This document shows, piece by piece, positions 53,671 to 62,820 of a stretch of 64,000 bases of DNA. Within the stretch, counting starts at the first letter, position 1. Each line of letters starts with the position of its first letter. The translations under genes and the position numbers were made by a program. Source of the stretch: Crateriforma spongiae (GTDB lineage: Bacteria; Planctomycetota; Planctomycetia; Pirellulales; Pirellulaceae); the NCBI RefSeq assembly GCF_012290005.1, contig NZ_JAAXMS010000001.1, forward strand, positions 992,001 to 1,056,000, in the 5' to 3' direction. The notes beneath the pieces were generated by a model. That model did no database searches and was not told the origin of the DNA. It was given only the letters and a program-made list of their open reading frames with translations.

Positions 53671-56241
53671 ATGCGGATTCAACGAGGTTTGGTCGCTGCG
53701 CGAAAACGGTTTCGATTATCTGCGTTGACGGTCGCCGCACTGTGCTGCCTTGGCGTATCGTGCCCGTCAGCAAAAGCGCAGCCGGGCGCTGGTGATCTGA
53801 TTCGAACCGGAAATCTGGTCCAAGACCTCAGCGGCTATCGCTGGAAGCTGAAGCGAATGCATCCGGGTCAGGGTGTGGTTCAGGGGCTGCACGAATTGCC
53901 ACCCGCTGATATCGAAACCCACGTGTGGATTTCTGGCCGCGTTCCCGGGGACGTCTATACCGACCTTTGGAAAGCCGGCGTTTTGGAAGATCCCTACTGG
54001 GGACGCAATAGCACCAAGGCGCAATGGGTCATGTTGGATGAGTGGTGGTATTCGCTGCAATTCGATGTCGGCGAAACACTGAAAGACAAAGTCGTGCGAC
54101 TGGAATTCGACGGGGTGGATTATGCATGTGACGTCTGGCTGAACGGGAACAAGCTTGGCCGTCACGAAGGGATGTTCAGCCCGTTTGCATTTGACGTCAC
54201 GGACTTCGTCAACAGCGGCCCTCGATGGGACAAGGGCCGAAATATCCTGATGGTCAAGCTGGATCCACCACCGCAGGTCAATCACAAGGTGGCAGGGTTG
54301 AAGACGCCTTGGTTTGGTGACTATTGGCGTGATCTGGTGCCTTTCGGGATTTGGCGTCCGGTTCGGTTGGTGGCGTCAGGCAAAGTGCGGATCGACGACG
54401 TCTACGTGAAGCCCGTGGTGCGCGATGATGGTACAGCGGTGGTTAAATTCGAAGTCACCCTTGAGAACCACGCGGACCAGGCGATGGAAATCAAGATGCC
54501 CATCGCCATCGAAGGGAAAAACTTCTCATCCGAACCCGTGGCGACTGAAGTACAGACCCGAGTGGAGCCTGGTAAGCAAGTGGTGACGGCGGAGGTCGAT
54601 GTCGCCGATCCGCAACTTTGGTGGCCTTGGGATCTGGGCAAACCCAATCTGTACAACGCAACGATCGAAGTGCGCCTTGGAGATGTCGTCCATCACCAAC
54701 AAACCGAGACCTTTGGAATTCGCCAAATCAAAATGGAATGGAATCCGGGTTTTGGTCCGGATGAGGTTAGCTTTCCTCGCACGGTGATGCTCAACGGCAA
54801 GCGGCATTTCATTCGTTCGGCATGTTGGGGCGGGCCGCCGGACATCTTTGTGGGGCGAACGTCGCCGGATGAATACAAGACGCTGATCGATTTAGCCAAA
54901 GCGGCCAACATGAACAACATCCGGATCTTTGGGTGGCATCCGCCTGAGATTCCTGAGTTCTATCAGTACTGCGATGAAGCGGGCCTGACCGTCTGGCAGG
55001 ACGTCATTCCCCTGGGGACGGCGAATATTTCTCAGGAGCCATCGTTCGTTGAGCGGATCTACCGCGAAGCCGTGACAGTCATCAAAGAACGCCGCAATCA
55101 TCCGTGTTTGATTTTGATCGAAGGTGGTGAGGAGGCCTTTCTGCGAGCCGCTGATCCGGTGTTTACGAAAGGATTCCTTGAAGAACTTGGTCGACGTTTA
55201 CAACAGCACGTCGATTTGCCCTACGTGCCAGATTCCCCGCTGACCTGTGCGATCGCGCAAAGCGTCGGTTACAAGCCGAAAGAGGCGGTGCACGCGTTGG
55301 CCTATTTCTATTCGATGGGCCGATGGCTGATGGAGGACTGGTACCGATCGCTGGACTTCCCCATCGTTCCCGAGTTGGCGATCACATCGGTTCCGTCGGT
55401 TGAAAGCCTGAAGCGGTTCATTCCGCCGGATGAGCTTTGGCCTCCCGGGCCGAGTTGGGGACATCACTGGGCCGATTTGGACCGTCTGCGGATGCAGAAC
55501 TTCGATTGCTTCGGCGACGAGCGAACCGGATCGTTGGAAGAATTTGTCAACGCAACGCAGGACGCACAGGGCACGATCTTTCAATTGGCCGTTGAGCATT
55601 TTCGTCGGGCCAAACCTAGATGCAGCGGAGTCTCGCTGTGTCACTTCATTACGTATTGGCCGGACATGAAATGGGGGATCGTTGATGCGTATCAAGAACC
55701 CAAACGTTCGTACGAGTATGTCAAACGGGCGTACCAACCGTTGCTGGTCAGTCTGGATTTTGAACGACGGCGATGGAAACCCGGCGAGTCATTGGATGCC
55801 AAGGTTTGGTTGATCAATGACACCTATCAATCGCATCAGGATTGTGTGGTTCGGTTGAACATCAAAAATTCCGATGGAGCGGAGTTGGCGGTCAATGAAT
55901 TTGATGTCGCTTCGGTGGACGAAGACAGTTCGCTCGCGATCGGCGAACTGAAGTGGCAGGTCGATGCGACGGTCGAGGACTCGTTTAACGTGTCGCTGTC
56001 TTTGCTGGATGCTGACGGAGCTGTGCTTTCCAGCAATCAATACCAGTTGCTAATCGGCGATCAGGAACAGGCACGTCTGCGGATGGCGGCGATGGGTAAA
56101 ACAAGATCCCAAGCGAACCTAAAGTACACCTACGGCAACTACTACCGCTTCTTCCCGTCGATGATCGGCGAAGGGGATGCATCCTCGGACTCTGCCGATG
56201 GCGTTCCTCGCGCCGGAGCGTTTTCAAAGGATCAGCCATAG
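53671..56241 (+). CDS. Exported GH2-family beta-mannosidase-like enzyme
   Basis: An 856-residue glycoside hydrolase with signal peptide (LTVAALCCLGVSCPSAKAQ). The N-terminal jelly-roll sugar-binding domain has VPGDVYTDLWKAGVLEDPYWG and WYSLQFDVG. An Ig-like domain and a TIM barrel follow; WWPWDLGKPNLYN is typical of the beta-mannosidase clade. The expected acid/base region reads LIEGGEE (484-488) where W-S-G-N-N-E is usual. The nucleophile region is VPELAITSVPS with E568. Both glutamates can be aligned, but the Asn before the acid/base is replaced. Start choice lies between ATG 53671 and 53665. A terminator between convergent genes follows. Confidence 0.85.
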   Translation: MRIQRGLVAARKRFRLSALTVAALCCLGVSCPSAKAQPGAGDLIRTGNLVQDLSGYRWKLKRMHPGQGVVQGLHELPPADIETHVWISGRVPGDVYTDLWKAGVLEDPYWGRNSTKAQWVMLDEWWYSLQFDVGETLKDKVVRLEFDGVDYACDVWLNGNKLGRHEGMFSPFAFDVTDFVNSGPRWDKGRNILMVKLDPPPQVNHKVAGLKTPWFGDYWRDLVPFGIWRPVRLVASGKVRIDDVYVKPVVRDDGTAVVKFEVTLENHADQAMEIKMPIAIEGKNFSSEPVATEVQTRVEPGKQVVTAEVDVADPQLWWPWDLGKPNLYNATIEVRLGDVVHHQQTETFGIRQIKMEWNPGFGPDEVSFPRTVMLNGKRHFIRSACWGGPPDIFVGRTSPDEYKTLIDLAKAANMNNIRIFGWHPPEIPEFYQYCDEAGLTVWQDVIPLGTANISQEPSFVERIYREAVTVIKERRNHPCLILIEGGEEAFLRAADPVFTKGFLEELGRRLQQHVDLPYVPDSPLTCAIAQSVGYKPKEAVHALAYFYSMGRWLMEDWYRSLDFPIVPELAITSVPSVESLKRFIPPDELWPPGPSWGHHWADLDRLRMQNFDCFGDERTGSLEEFVNATQDAQGTIFQLAVEHFRRAKPRCSGVSLCHFITYWPDMKWGIVDAYQEPKRSYEYVKRAYQPLLVSLDFERRRWKPGESLDAKVWLINDTYQSHQDCVVRLNIKNSDGAELAVNEFDVASVDEDSSLAIGELKWQVDATVEDSFNVSLSLLDADGAVLSSNQYQLLIGDQEQARLRMAAMGKTRSQANLKYTYGNYYRFFPSMIGEGDASSDSADGVPRAGAFSKDQP

Positions 56242-56308
56242 ATGGTCGGGGCGATCTAAGTTTGTCGCTGCGACTGATGGTTGGAGCGGGTACGACAGTC
56301 TGGCAACG

Positions 56309-56346
56309 AAAAAACGCCCCCGAGAAGCATGCTTCTCGAGAGCGTT
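56309..56346 (-). terminator. Intrinsic terminator of the Wza-like gene
   Basis: Read on the minus strand, a 15-bp stem (56346-56332 with 56327-56313, including G-U pairs) with the loop CATG is followed by a T-tract (56312-56309). The core CGAGAAGCATGCTTCTCG (56321-56338) is a perfect 18-base palindrome. It lies between the convergent GH2 and export genes. Confidence 0.8.
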
Positions 56347-56376
56347 GATCGGTTCAGTCTGTTCGGAGACGAGTTC

Positions 56377-57759
56377 TTAGTTTCTCAAGATCTCAGCAAT
56401 CCCGAAGGTGAAGAACGTTCCAATACCGGCGTTGATGATTTCTTCTTCGCACTTGTACTGCAGCAGCACCACGTCACCTGGCTGGATCAGCACCCGAGCG
56501 GCCGGATTGTTGGTCGCTTCGGAAATATCAACCTCGATGGCGACTTGCTGGTTGCACGGCAGTTTGCGAAGGATGTAGACGCGTCCCGGCGGCACACCAG
56601 CGACCGGCGAACGGCCAAGACTGATTCCGCCACCGCTGTTTTGAGCCGTACCACCGACTCCGGCACCGGCCAGAGCCAAGGCCCCAAGCACGTCCAAGTC
56701 ATAGTCACGAGGCAGCGGGAATTCACCACCCGGCAACAAACCACCGGTGTAGAAGACTTCCGTTTCACGCGATTCGATGTACACGATATCGCCATCATTC
56801 AGCGTGATGTCCTCGTCGCTGATGTCGGGGAATTCACCCGGACGGACACGTAGCGGCACCCTCAAGATCGACGGGTCTTCTGGTAATTCCGGCGGACAGT
56901 AGCACGGGTCTCGCTGCAAACATTCTTGCTGTGCATAGAACTGTTTGACGAACTCGCGATACTTCTCTTGGTTCGCACGATTGGCCCGCAGCACCTTGAC
57001 CTGGTTCTTGGCGTTCAAGCCAGGCAGACCGCCGGTTTCGACCAAAGCGTGCAGGATGTCGTTCTCGTACGCATTCAGCTTGACCATCGAACCGCTACCG
57101 CTGCGGTCGCTGCCGCCACGGATGAACTGCGACGCGACGTCTTGCGACTGAAGGCCTCTGCTCGTGCGACCGTCACCCAAGCCGTCTTCACGGATGACGA
57201 TGATGTTGTAGGTCCGCTTTTGGATCAGCGTCACGATCGGCCGAGCCTTTTCCTCGATCAAGATTTCTTCATCGATGTAGGCATCGCGGATCTTGTCACG
57301 CACCTGTTCCAGGGTCAGCCCTGCGACGTCCAACGGCTCGATCAACGGCAGCGCCAGCGTTCCATCGTCTTGGATAGCGATCGGGTATCCGATCGATGGC
57401 GGCAGCGTGTTGTCGGCTTCTGGGAAGTTCACCGGCGGCGGTTCCGGCGGCTCGTTGGGCGGGTTGAAAGGCAGAACGCCTTCGATGTAAACGCCCAAAA
57501 TGTCGCCACCGTCCAGCAAGTATTCACGCGGTGGTTCCAGCGACAGCAAAGAGATGTCGACCGGGACCAAGTCGTTTTTAGGCTCCGGGAAAAATTCCGG
57601 AGGCAGTCGATTCGCGGGCACCCCGTTGATCGGTTGAGTCAACGTGCTGCAGCCGGTGATTGCCGTCACGGCGACGCCGGCGGCAAGCGCGGTTGCGGCG
57701 GTTCGCAGCGTCCTGATGCAGCGATGGATCCGCCGGCCGGCTGAAAGTGTCTTAGTCAT
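56377..57759 (-). CDS. Polysaccharide export lipoprotein (Wza family)
   Basis: An outer-membrane export channel subunit of 460 residues. The N-terminus is a lipoprotein signal (AAGVAVTAITGC). The polysaccharide export domain has YLLDGGDILGVYIEGVLP and GTLALPLIEPLDVAGLTLEQV. SLBB-like domains follow: NDILHALVETGGLPGLNAKN, DLDVLGALALAGAGVGGTA and ARVLIQPGDVVLLQYK. A Cys-rich insert (CLQRDPCYCPPE) is unusual. It lies 30 bases downstream of another lipoprotein gene and near the WecA-like gene, pointing to exopolysaccharide secretion. Confidence 0.92.
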   Translation of the reverse strand: MTKTLSAGRRIHRCIRTLRTAATALAAGVAVTAITGCSTLTQPINGVPANRLPPEFFPEPKNDLVPVDISLLSLEPPREYLLDGGDILGVYIEGVLPFNPPNEPPEPPPVNFPEADNTLPPSIGYPIAIQDDGTLALPLIEPLDVAGLTLEQVRDKIRDAYIDEEILIEEKARPIVTLIQKRTYNIIVIREDGLGDGRTSRGLQSQDVASQFIRGGSDRSGSGSMVKLNAYENDILHALVETGGLPGLNAKNQVKVLRANRANQEKYREFVKQFYAQQECLQRDPCYCPPELPEDPSILRVPLRVRPGEFPDISDEDITLNDGDIVYIESRETEVFYTGGLLPGGEFPLPRDYDLDVLGALALAGAGVGGTAQNSGGGISLGRSPVAGVPPGRVYILRKLPCNQQVAIEVDISEATNNPAARVLIQPGDVVLLQYKCEEEIINAGIGTFFTFGIAEILRN

Positions 57760-57789
57760 CCTTGAACTCTCTTGCTAAGGCCTATCAGC

Positions 57790-58812
57790 TCACTCGAAGG
57801 TGAACGGAATCGACTCGAACGTGTTCGTGTCTTCCGCGTCGTCAGACGCTGGAGACTGCGGTTTGCCAAAGATGTCGTCGATAACGGCATCAATTTCTTC
57901 TTGACTGGGTTCGTCCAACCGATAGGCGTCGGCTTGGATTGGCGTCGCACCGACCTGATCGCTCAAATTCAGTGAAACGGCCGGCGGCTGGGCTTGCGTC
58001 GGTGCTACGTCCGCCTCCAACGGCGCCACGTCGACCGGTTGATCGTCAGCTTCGACGATGGCGGGAATTTGCACCGCGTTTTCAACCGGCTCTCCGATGG
58101 CACGGTCGACGACCGTGCCTTTCCCGGCCAGGTTTCCGTTCTTGTCGTAGAAGTCGCCGTTTTGGCTGATATAGCCTCCCGGCACTGGGATCATTTCTGC
58201 GACGGAAGGTTTCGCCGGCTCCGGTTTCGCCTCTGCGATCGTATTGATCGTTCCGGGCGTGGATGTCTGCCGCGTCGGTAAGTTGGTCATTTGGATACTG
58301 GCGTAGTGGCCAATACCGTCCTGTTCGGCCGCTTTGACGCCGATCGGGTAACCTTGGAACCATGAGTTCACCGCGGCGTGACCGTTGGCCGATTGGTACC
58401 GCCATCCCCAGTATTCACGGGGTGCGACGGTCGGCGTGCATCCGGTCCCGCCCTTGGCGACGTCTTTGTAGGCGTCCATGAATCCGCGTTTGATATCACG
58501 CAGATTGCGATGGTTGCCGAAGCATTTCTTCTCACGTTGCCAAGCTCGGGCGGCCATGACTCGATGATGATGGGACATCATGAAGTCATTCAGGCAGCCT
58601 TCGTCACACAGTGACTGCGTGGCCGTGTTGAACATGGTGCAGCCGGTCGATGCGACCAAAGCCAGACCCAGACAACCGCTGGCAAGCAGTCGGAAACGTC
58701 GACGACGCGACGAATCCGGCTTGTCGGACCGGGAGCTGCTTGTTGATGAAGTGTCGCTATGGGTAACAGATTCCGCTGACGCGGTCGTTACCGTCATTTT
58801 GCGAATCGCCAT
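57790..58812 (-). CDS. Lipoprotein upstream of the Wza-like gene, unknown function
   Basis: A 340-residue lipoprotein. The basic, Ser/Arg-rich N-terminus precedes a hydrophobic stretch with lipobox LVASTGC (Cys at about 57). The next segment has several Cys and His residues (LCDEGCLNDFMMSHHHRVMAARAW). Then comes a conserved-looking FMDAYKDVAKGGTGCTPTVAP followed by REYWGWRYQS. The C-terminal half is acidic and Pro-rich. ATG 58812 is preferred over 58839 because an AGGGGGG ribosome site lies just upstream of it. It probably shares a transcript with the export gene and may act in the same envelope complex. Confidence 0.75.
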   Translation of the reverse strand: MAIRKMTVTTASAESVTHSDTSSTSSSRSDKPDSSRRRRFRLLASGCLGLALVASTGCTMFNTATQSLCDEGCLNDFMMSHHHRVMAARAWQREKKCFGNHRNLRDIKRGFMDAYKDVAKGGTGCTPTVAPREYWGWRYQSANGHAAVNSWFQGYPIGVKAAEQDGIGHYASIQMTNLPTRQTSTPGTINTIAEAKPEPAKPSVAEMIPVPGGYISQNGDFYDKNGNLAGKGTVVDRAIGEPVENAVQIPAIVEADDQPVDVAPLEADVAPTQAQPPAVSLNLSDQVGATPIQADAYRLDEPSQEEIDAVIDDIFGKPQSPASDDAEDTNTFESIPFTFE

Positions 58813-58839
58813 TGGGCCCCCCTTGGCTGCTGGCGGCAT

Positions 58840-59355
58840 TCGATGTGTCTTTACGCAAGGGACCTGACGGAACGACAGGACCCCCTCCTGGGATACAAAT
58901 CGTCGTTACCGTCGTTGCGGATTAGCCAAAAGTGACGGAAACGCGGGCTGGACCGTTGAGAATGCTCTGCACTGTCGCGACAGACATCGGGAATGTCGGG
59001 ATCCGACGCCTCAAGACAGGCCGGTGGTGGGGGCCGATAGCAGTCTTTTGTGTGCTGGGGCTGTGTACGAAATTCCACTTTTCTTCAGGTTTCGCCAGTG
59101 TGTCGCGTTGGCGACGCAATGAGCCGTATCGATTGGGCGGATTGCACAAGTCAGTCAAAAACTAGCGTTTCCCGCGTGAAATCTAAAGGAATTTGATCGA
59201 TGCACGGGTTCGTTTGGTGGAGGGGACTTTTATACTGATGGTCGATCGCCGGTTTCGAATGGCTGATGGAATTGGGCAAAGCTTTCGGACACCGACGATC
59301 AGACGCCTGCTCAACATGCTACTCCCACTCTGATTTCATCACGGCGGAACACACT
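58840..59355. other. Divergent spacer between the export operon and the WecA-like gene
   Basis: About 515 bases without a credible ORF. TATACT at 59231-59236 is a near-consensus -10 hexamer on the plus strand, but the matching -35 position is poor, so a promoter for the transferase gene is only possible. No terminator or RNA gene is seen. Confidence 0.4.
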
Positions 59356-60981
59356 ATGCAGTGGATGATTGCGATTTCGTTCATCCTTTCCCTCGCTTGT
59401 TCGCTGTTATTGGTTCGAATTGTCCGGGCATTTGCGCGGACGGTTGGGTTGGTGGACCGTCCCGATGCCGAGCGAAAAGTGCACGAAAAGCCGGTCGCTT
59501 TGGCCGGCGGTGTCGCTGTCTATCTGGCGGTGGCGATCACTTTTGCGTTGTCTCTAATTCTGGACCGAACCCTGGGCTACCACTCGCTGGGGACGATCCA
59601 GATGCGTTGGTACGTACTTTTCGGGGCGGCACTGGCCATCATGGCTGTCGGGCTGATCGACGATGCTTGGTCGCTCCGAGGACGGCAGAAGCTGCTGCTG
59701 CAGATCGTGATCATCGGGTTGATGATCGGGGCGGGAACTCAGATCCACCAGATCGGATTGTTTGGGTACGAAATCAAGCTGGGAGCCTTCAGCATTCCCG
59801 TCACCATGCTTTGGTTGCTGTTGGCGGTCAACGCACTGAATCTGATTGACGGTGCGGACGGGATGGCCAGTACGGTCGGAATGATTATCGCCGTTGGTCT
59901 AGGTATTTTAGGGTTCGTCGGGGCTTCGTCGCTCTCCGGTGTGGTCGGTTTTGCACTCGCGGGCGCCTTGCTCGGCTTCCTGGTTTACAACAAACCCCCC
60001 GCCAGTATTTACCTTGGCGATGCCGGCAGCATGATGATCGGCCTGTTCGTGGGAACCTTGGCGATCTGGTCCAGCTTGAAGGAATCCACCGTTCTGGCTT
60101 CGGCACCGTTGGCGATTCTTGCGATCCCGCTGTTTGATTCCTCAGCCGCCATTGTGCGGCGTCGGTTGACGGGCCGCAGCATCTACGCGACCGATCGTGG
60201 TCATATGCACCACCTGCTGCAATTGAAATATGGGCCACACGGGCTTTTGATCGTGGTTGGTCTGGCCTGTCTGGTCACGACCGTGGTCGCGGTATTGGGC
60301 GAGGTTTACAGCGAACCGTGGTGGGCGATGCTTGGCGTCATTTTGGTGATCGCGGTACTGATCCAAACACGTTCATTTGGACACAGCGAAGCCCGGTTGA
60401 TCTTTAATCGCGCGGCACACTTCATCGAATCGTTTTTCATGCATCCCGAACGTTGTGAGCAGTCCAAGCAGCATCGTCGATTGCAACTCCAGGGGGATGC
60501 GCCTTGGGAACTGGTCTGGGAACCGTTGGTCGAGTTCGCGAAGAAGCACGATCTGGCCAAGATGAAGGTCAATATTTCCATGCCTTGGCTTCACGAGAGT
60601 TATCACGCAACTTGGCAAAGTGTGCGTCTTCCCGAGCGTGCCCAGCAGATGGTGATGGAAGTGCCGTTGTTCGCAGAACGTCAGAACGGCGACGAAATGG
60701 TCGACATTTCAGTTGGCAAATTGGAGCTGGTCGCGTTGGGCAAGAGCACCGCGATTTACCAAAACCTGGAAGATTTCCTAACTAAATTGGACGAAAGCAA
60801 AGGTCCGATCACCAAGATTATGTTGGACTTGGAACGCCGCCAGCTGAAGGGCAAAGGTACAATGGTCGCTCCGGTCAGCCGTCCGGAAACCGAGACTTCC
60901 GAGACCGTGGCTTCCAAAGCCGGCGAAACTGCTGAACAGCCACAAGTGGATTCGGCATCTCACGCGGTTTCGTCTTCCTAG
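59356..60981 (+). CDS. WecA/TagO-like polyprenyl-phosphate sugar-1-phosphate transferase with C-terminal extension
   Basis: Starts polysaccharide synthesis by moving a sugar-1-phosphate (often GlcNAc-1-P) to undecaprenyl phosphate. The 541-residue protein has about ten membrane helices in residues 1-345. Signatures are VDRPDAERKVHEKPVALAGG, GLIDDAWSLRGRQKLLLQ (Asp pair), NALNLIDGADGMAS, IYLGDAGSMMIG and TDRGHMHHLL (for H-x-H-H). The extra C-terminal 190 residues are soluble, with beta/alpha content (PWELVWEPLVEFAKKHDLAKM). This is beyond the ~350-residue family norm. The start ATG at 59356 is preferred because the upstream 30 codons are hydrophilic and unlike the family. Confidence 0.9.
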   Translation: MQWMIAISFILSLACSLLLVRIVRAFARTVGLVDRPDAERKVHEKPVALAGGVAVYLAVAITFALSLILDRTLGYHSLGTIQMRWYVLFGAALAIMAVGLIDDAWSLRGRQKLLLQIVIIGLMIGAGTQIHQIGLFGYEIKLGAFSIPVTMLWLLLAVNALNLIDGADGMASTVGMIIAVGLGILGFVGASSLSGVVGFALAGALLGFLVYNKPPASIYLGDAGSMMIGLFVGTLAIWSSLKESTVLASAPLAILAIPLFDSSAAIVRRRLTGRSIYATDRGHMHHLLQLKYGPHGLLIVVGLACLVTTVVAVLGEVYSEPWWAMLGVILVIAVLIQTRSFGHSEARLIFNRAAHFIESFFMHPERCEQSKQHRRLQLQGDAPWELVWEPLVEFAKKHDLAKMKVNISMPWLHESYHATWQSVRLPERAQQMVMEVPLFAERQNGDEMVDISVGKLELVALGKSTAIYQNLEDFLTKLDESKGPITKIMLDLERRQLKGKGTMVAPVSRPETETSETVASKAGETAEQPQVDSASHAVSSS

Positions 60982-61048
60982 CACTTGCTCGTGGAGAGGT
61001 AACGGACCGAGGTTTTGGTGAAAGATGGACGGTGCCATGAACCGTCGG

Positions 61049-62062
61049 TCAGTTGACGTATTCCTCTTCGTTTTCGCCACTGGGACGAGAGATTTCGCCG
61101 GTATCTTCGAGGTGCCGTACGATGTCGACGATTTTCTGCTGGACGGATTCCACTTCGCTGACGCGGACGCTTCCCAGGAATCCCATCTCGTCTTTCAGGT
61201 TTTCGGCGGCACGTGAACTCATGTTCTTCATGACTTTTTCCTGAAGCGTTTCGCTGGCCCCCTTCAAAGCCATCGCCCACTGAGCGGTTTCGACGTTTTT
61301 CAGCAAGGCCTGAATATCGCGATCGCCCAACTTGGCGATGTCTTCGAAAACGAACATCAGCCGGCGAATGTCATCGGAGAGTTCTGGTTCGTCGCGACCC
61401 AGGGATTCCATGATCATCCGTTCGACGGAGCGTTCGCAAACGTTCAGGATTTCGGCGACGCTTTCCACGCCCCCAGCGGACGTGTGGCTTTGATTCACCA
61501 TGCTGGATAGGCGTTGTTCGAGGCCGTATTCCAGCTCCTCGATGGCATCGGGACTGGTGCGGCCGATGGAAGCCACCCGGCGAATCACATCCAGTTGCTT
61601 CTCGGAATCCAGGCCACCCAAGACTTCCGCGGCGTATGACGCGGGCACGTGACTTAACAGCAACGCGATGGTTTGCGGATGTTCTTCGCCGATGAATTGC
61701 ATCAGCGTCTGCGAATCCACCTTTTTGACGAACGCAAAAGGCATCGATTCGATCGTTTGCTGCAAATTGCCGATCAGTTCCGATGCGTCGCGTCCCAATG
61801 CCTCCTTGATCAGTTCCTTTGCTCGCTCCAAGCCGCCCGGGCTGGCGTAAATCGAACTGGCTTTGCTGGTCAGAAATTCCGCGATCACGATTTCTTGGTC
61901 ATCGCCACCGACGGATTCGGTTTGCGCGATGCGAATGCTGATCTGTTCGATCAATCGCGGCGGCAACTGCTGCATGATCCGAGCAGCAGTCTTGGTCGGC
62001 AAGCTCATCAACAAGATGGCCGCTTTGCGAAGCCCGTCGTTATCGGTATTGACCGTCTGCAC
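61049..62062 (-). CDS. fliG: Flagellar motor switch protein FliG
   Basis: A rotor protein that transmits stator torque and switching. The 337-residue product has the N-terminal block LRKAAILLMSLPTKTAARIMQQL, the middle domain with FAFVKKVDSQTLMQFIGEEHPQ (the E-H-P-Q motif), and the C-terminal torque helix region (RAAENLKDEMGFLGSVRVSEVE) with charged residues. Length and motifs are complete. The start appears to be GTG at 62062 without an obvious ribosome binding site. It lies apart from the flg cluster and no fliM or fliF is adjacent. Confidence 0.95.
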   Translation of the reverse strand: MQTVNTDNDGLRKAAILLMSLPTKTAARIMQQLPPRLIEQISIRIAQTESVGGDDQEIVIAEFLTSKASSIYASPGGLERAKELIKEALGRDASELIGNLQQTIESMPFAFVKKVDSQTLMQFIGEEHPQTIALLLSHVPASYAAEVLGGLDSEKQLDVIRRVASIGRTSPDAIEELEYGLEQRLSSMVNQSHTSAGGVESVAEILNVCERSVERMIMESLGRDEPELSDDIRRLMFVFEDIAKLGDRDIQALLKNVETAQWAMALKGASETLQEKVMKNMSSRAAENLKDEMGFLGSVRVSEVESVQQKIVDIVRHLEDTGEISRPSGENEEEYVN

Positions 62063-62295
62063 CGTGAGGAATCCCTTCGCGTTCGCGTCAGCCCGGTCTG
62101 GCCCGATTGACGCTGTTTCGATTGAAGCTGCTTCGCCATCCTGGCGTCTTTCGGCTTATCGACGTTTTGGGGATCGATCCGGCGATAACGCGACGCATTT
62201 GCCGGATTCGACGGAGCTAGAGCCTGTAGTGGTGACTTGAACCATACCGGCAAGGCAAACAGTGACGGTTGTCACTGAATCTGAGCTGAAACCGT

Positions 62296-62820
62296 CTACT
62301 GGGAGGCAGACGGTCGTTTCCAAGGCAGACGACAGACGCCCCACTGGCCCTGGTTCTCATCCACGGCGACTTCGATCCACGACAAGTGGTCGCCAAATTT
62401 GTCGAACGTTTGATCGATCACCCGCCGACCGATGTACTCAGCCAACTCTTCGGCCGTGGTGTTGGTCACAGGTAAATGGACACAGTCCTCATTTGGAAAA
62501 ACCCAGCGGCGGTCTCGAAATGTCGCCGTGGTTTCCTTTTCATCCTTCGTCACTCGAATCTGGGCGTGCCGGTCGGGTAACAAGACGTGATGGTCCAGGC
62601 TTCCCGTTTCCGCAAGAACGGCATCACGCAACGCGATAAAGTCGACGACGTAGCGGTTTTCGTCCAAAGGACCTTCGACCGACACGCGGACGCCGTAATT
62701 GTGGCCGTGGATCCTTTCGCAAATGTCGCCGGCGAAGGTGATGAAATGCGCCGCCGAAAAAACAAATTGTTCTTTGCTGACGTCGACTCGGAACACAGGT
62801 TGTTCGGTGGAGTGTGTCAC
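62296..62820 (-). CDS. 6-Pyruvoyl-tetrahydropterin / 6-carboxytetrahydropterin synthase family protein
   Basis: A 174-residue T-fold enzyme. It has the zinc ligands in FVFSAAHFI and ERIHGHNYGV, plus VVDFIALRDAV and SLDHHVLLP blocks, and a catalytic Glu region WIEVAVDENQGQ. In the family these enzymes act in pterin or queuosine synthesis. I chose GTG 62820 because it overlaps the upstream stop as GTGA, as its neighbour also does. GTG 62853 would add 11 residues and a 37-base overlap. It is third in the operon, after the CitG-like gene. Confidence 0.85.
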   Translation of the reverse strand: MTHSTEQPVFRVDVSKEQFVFSAAHFITFAGDICERIHGHNYGVRVSVEGPLDENRYVVDFIALRDAVLAETGSLDHHVLLPDRHAQIRVTKDEKETTATFRDRRWVFPNEDCVHLPVTNTTAEELAEYIGRRVIDQTFDKFGDHLSWIEVAVDENQGQWGVCRLPWKRPSASQ

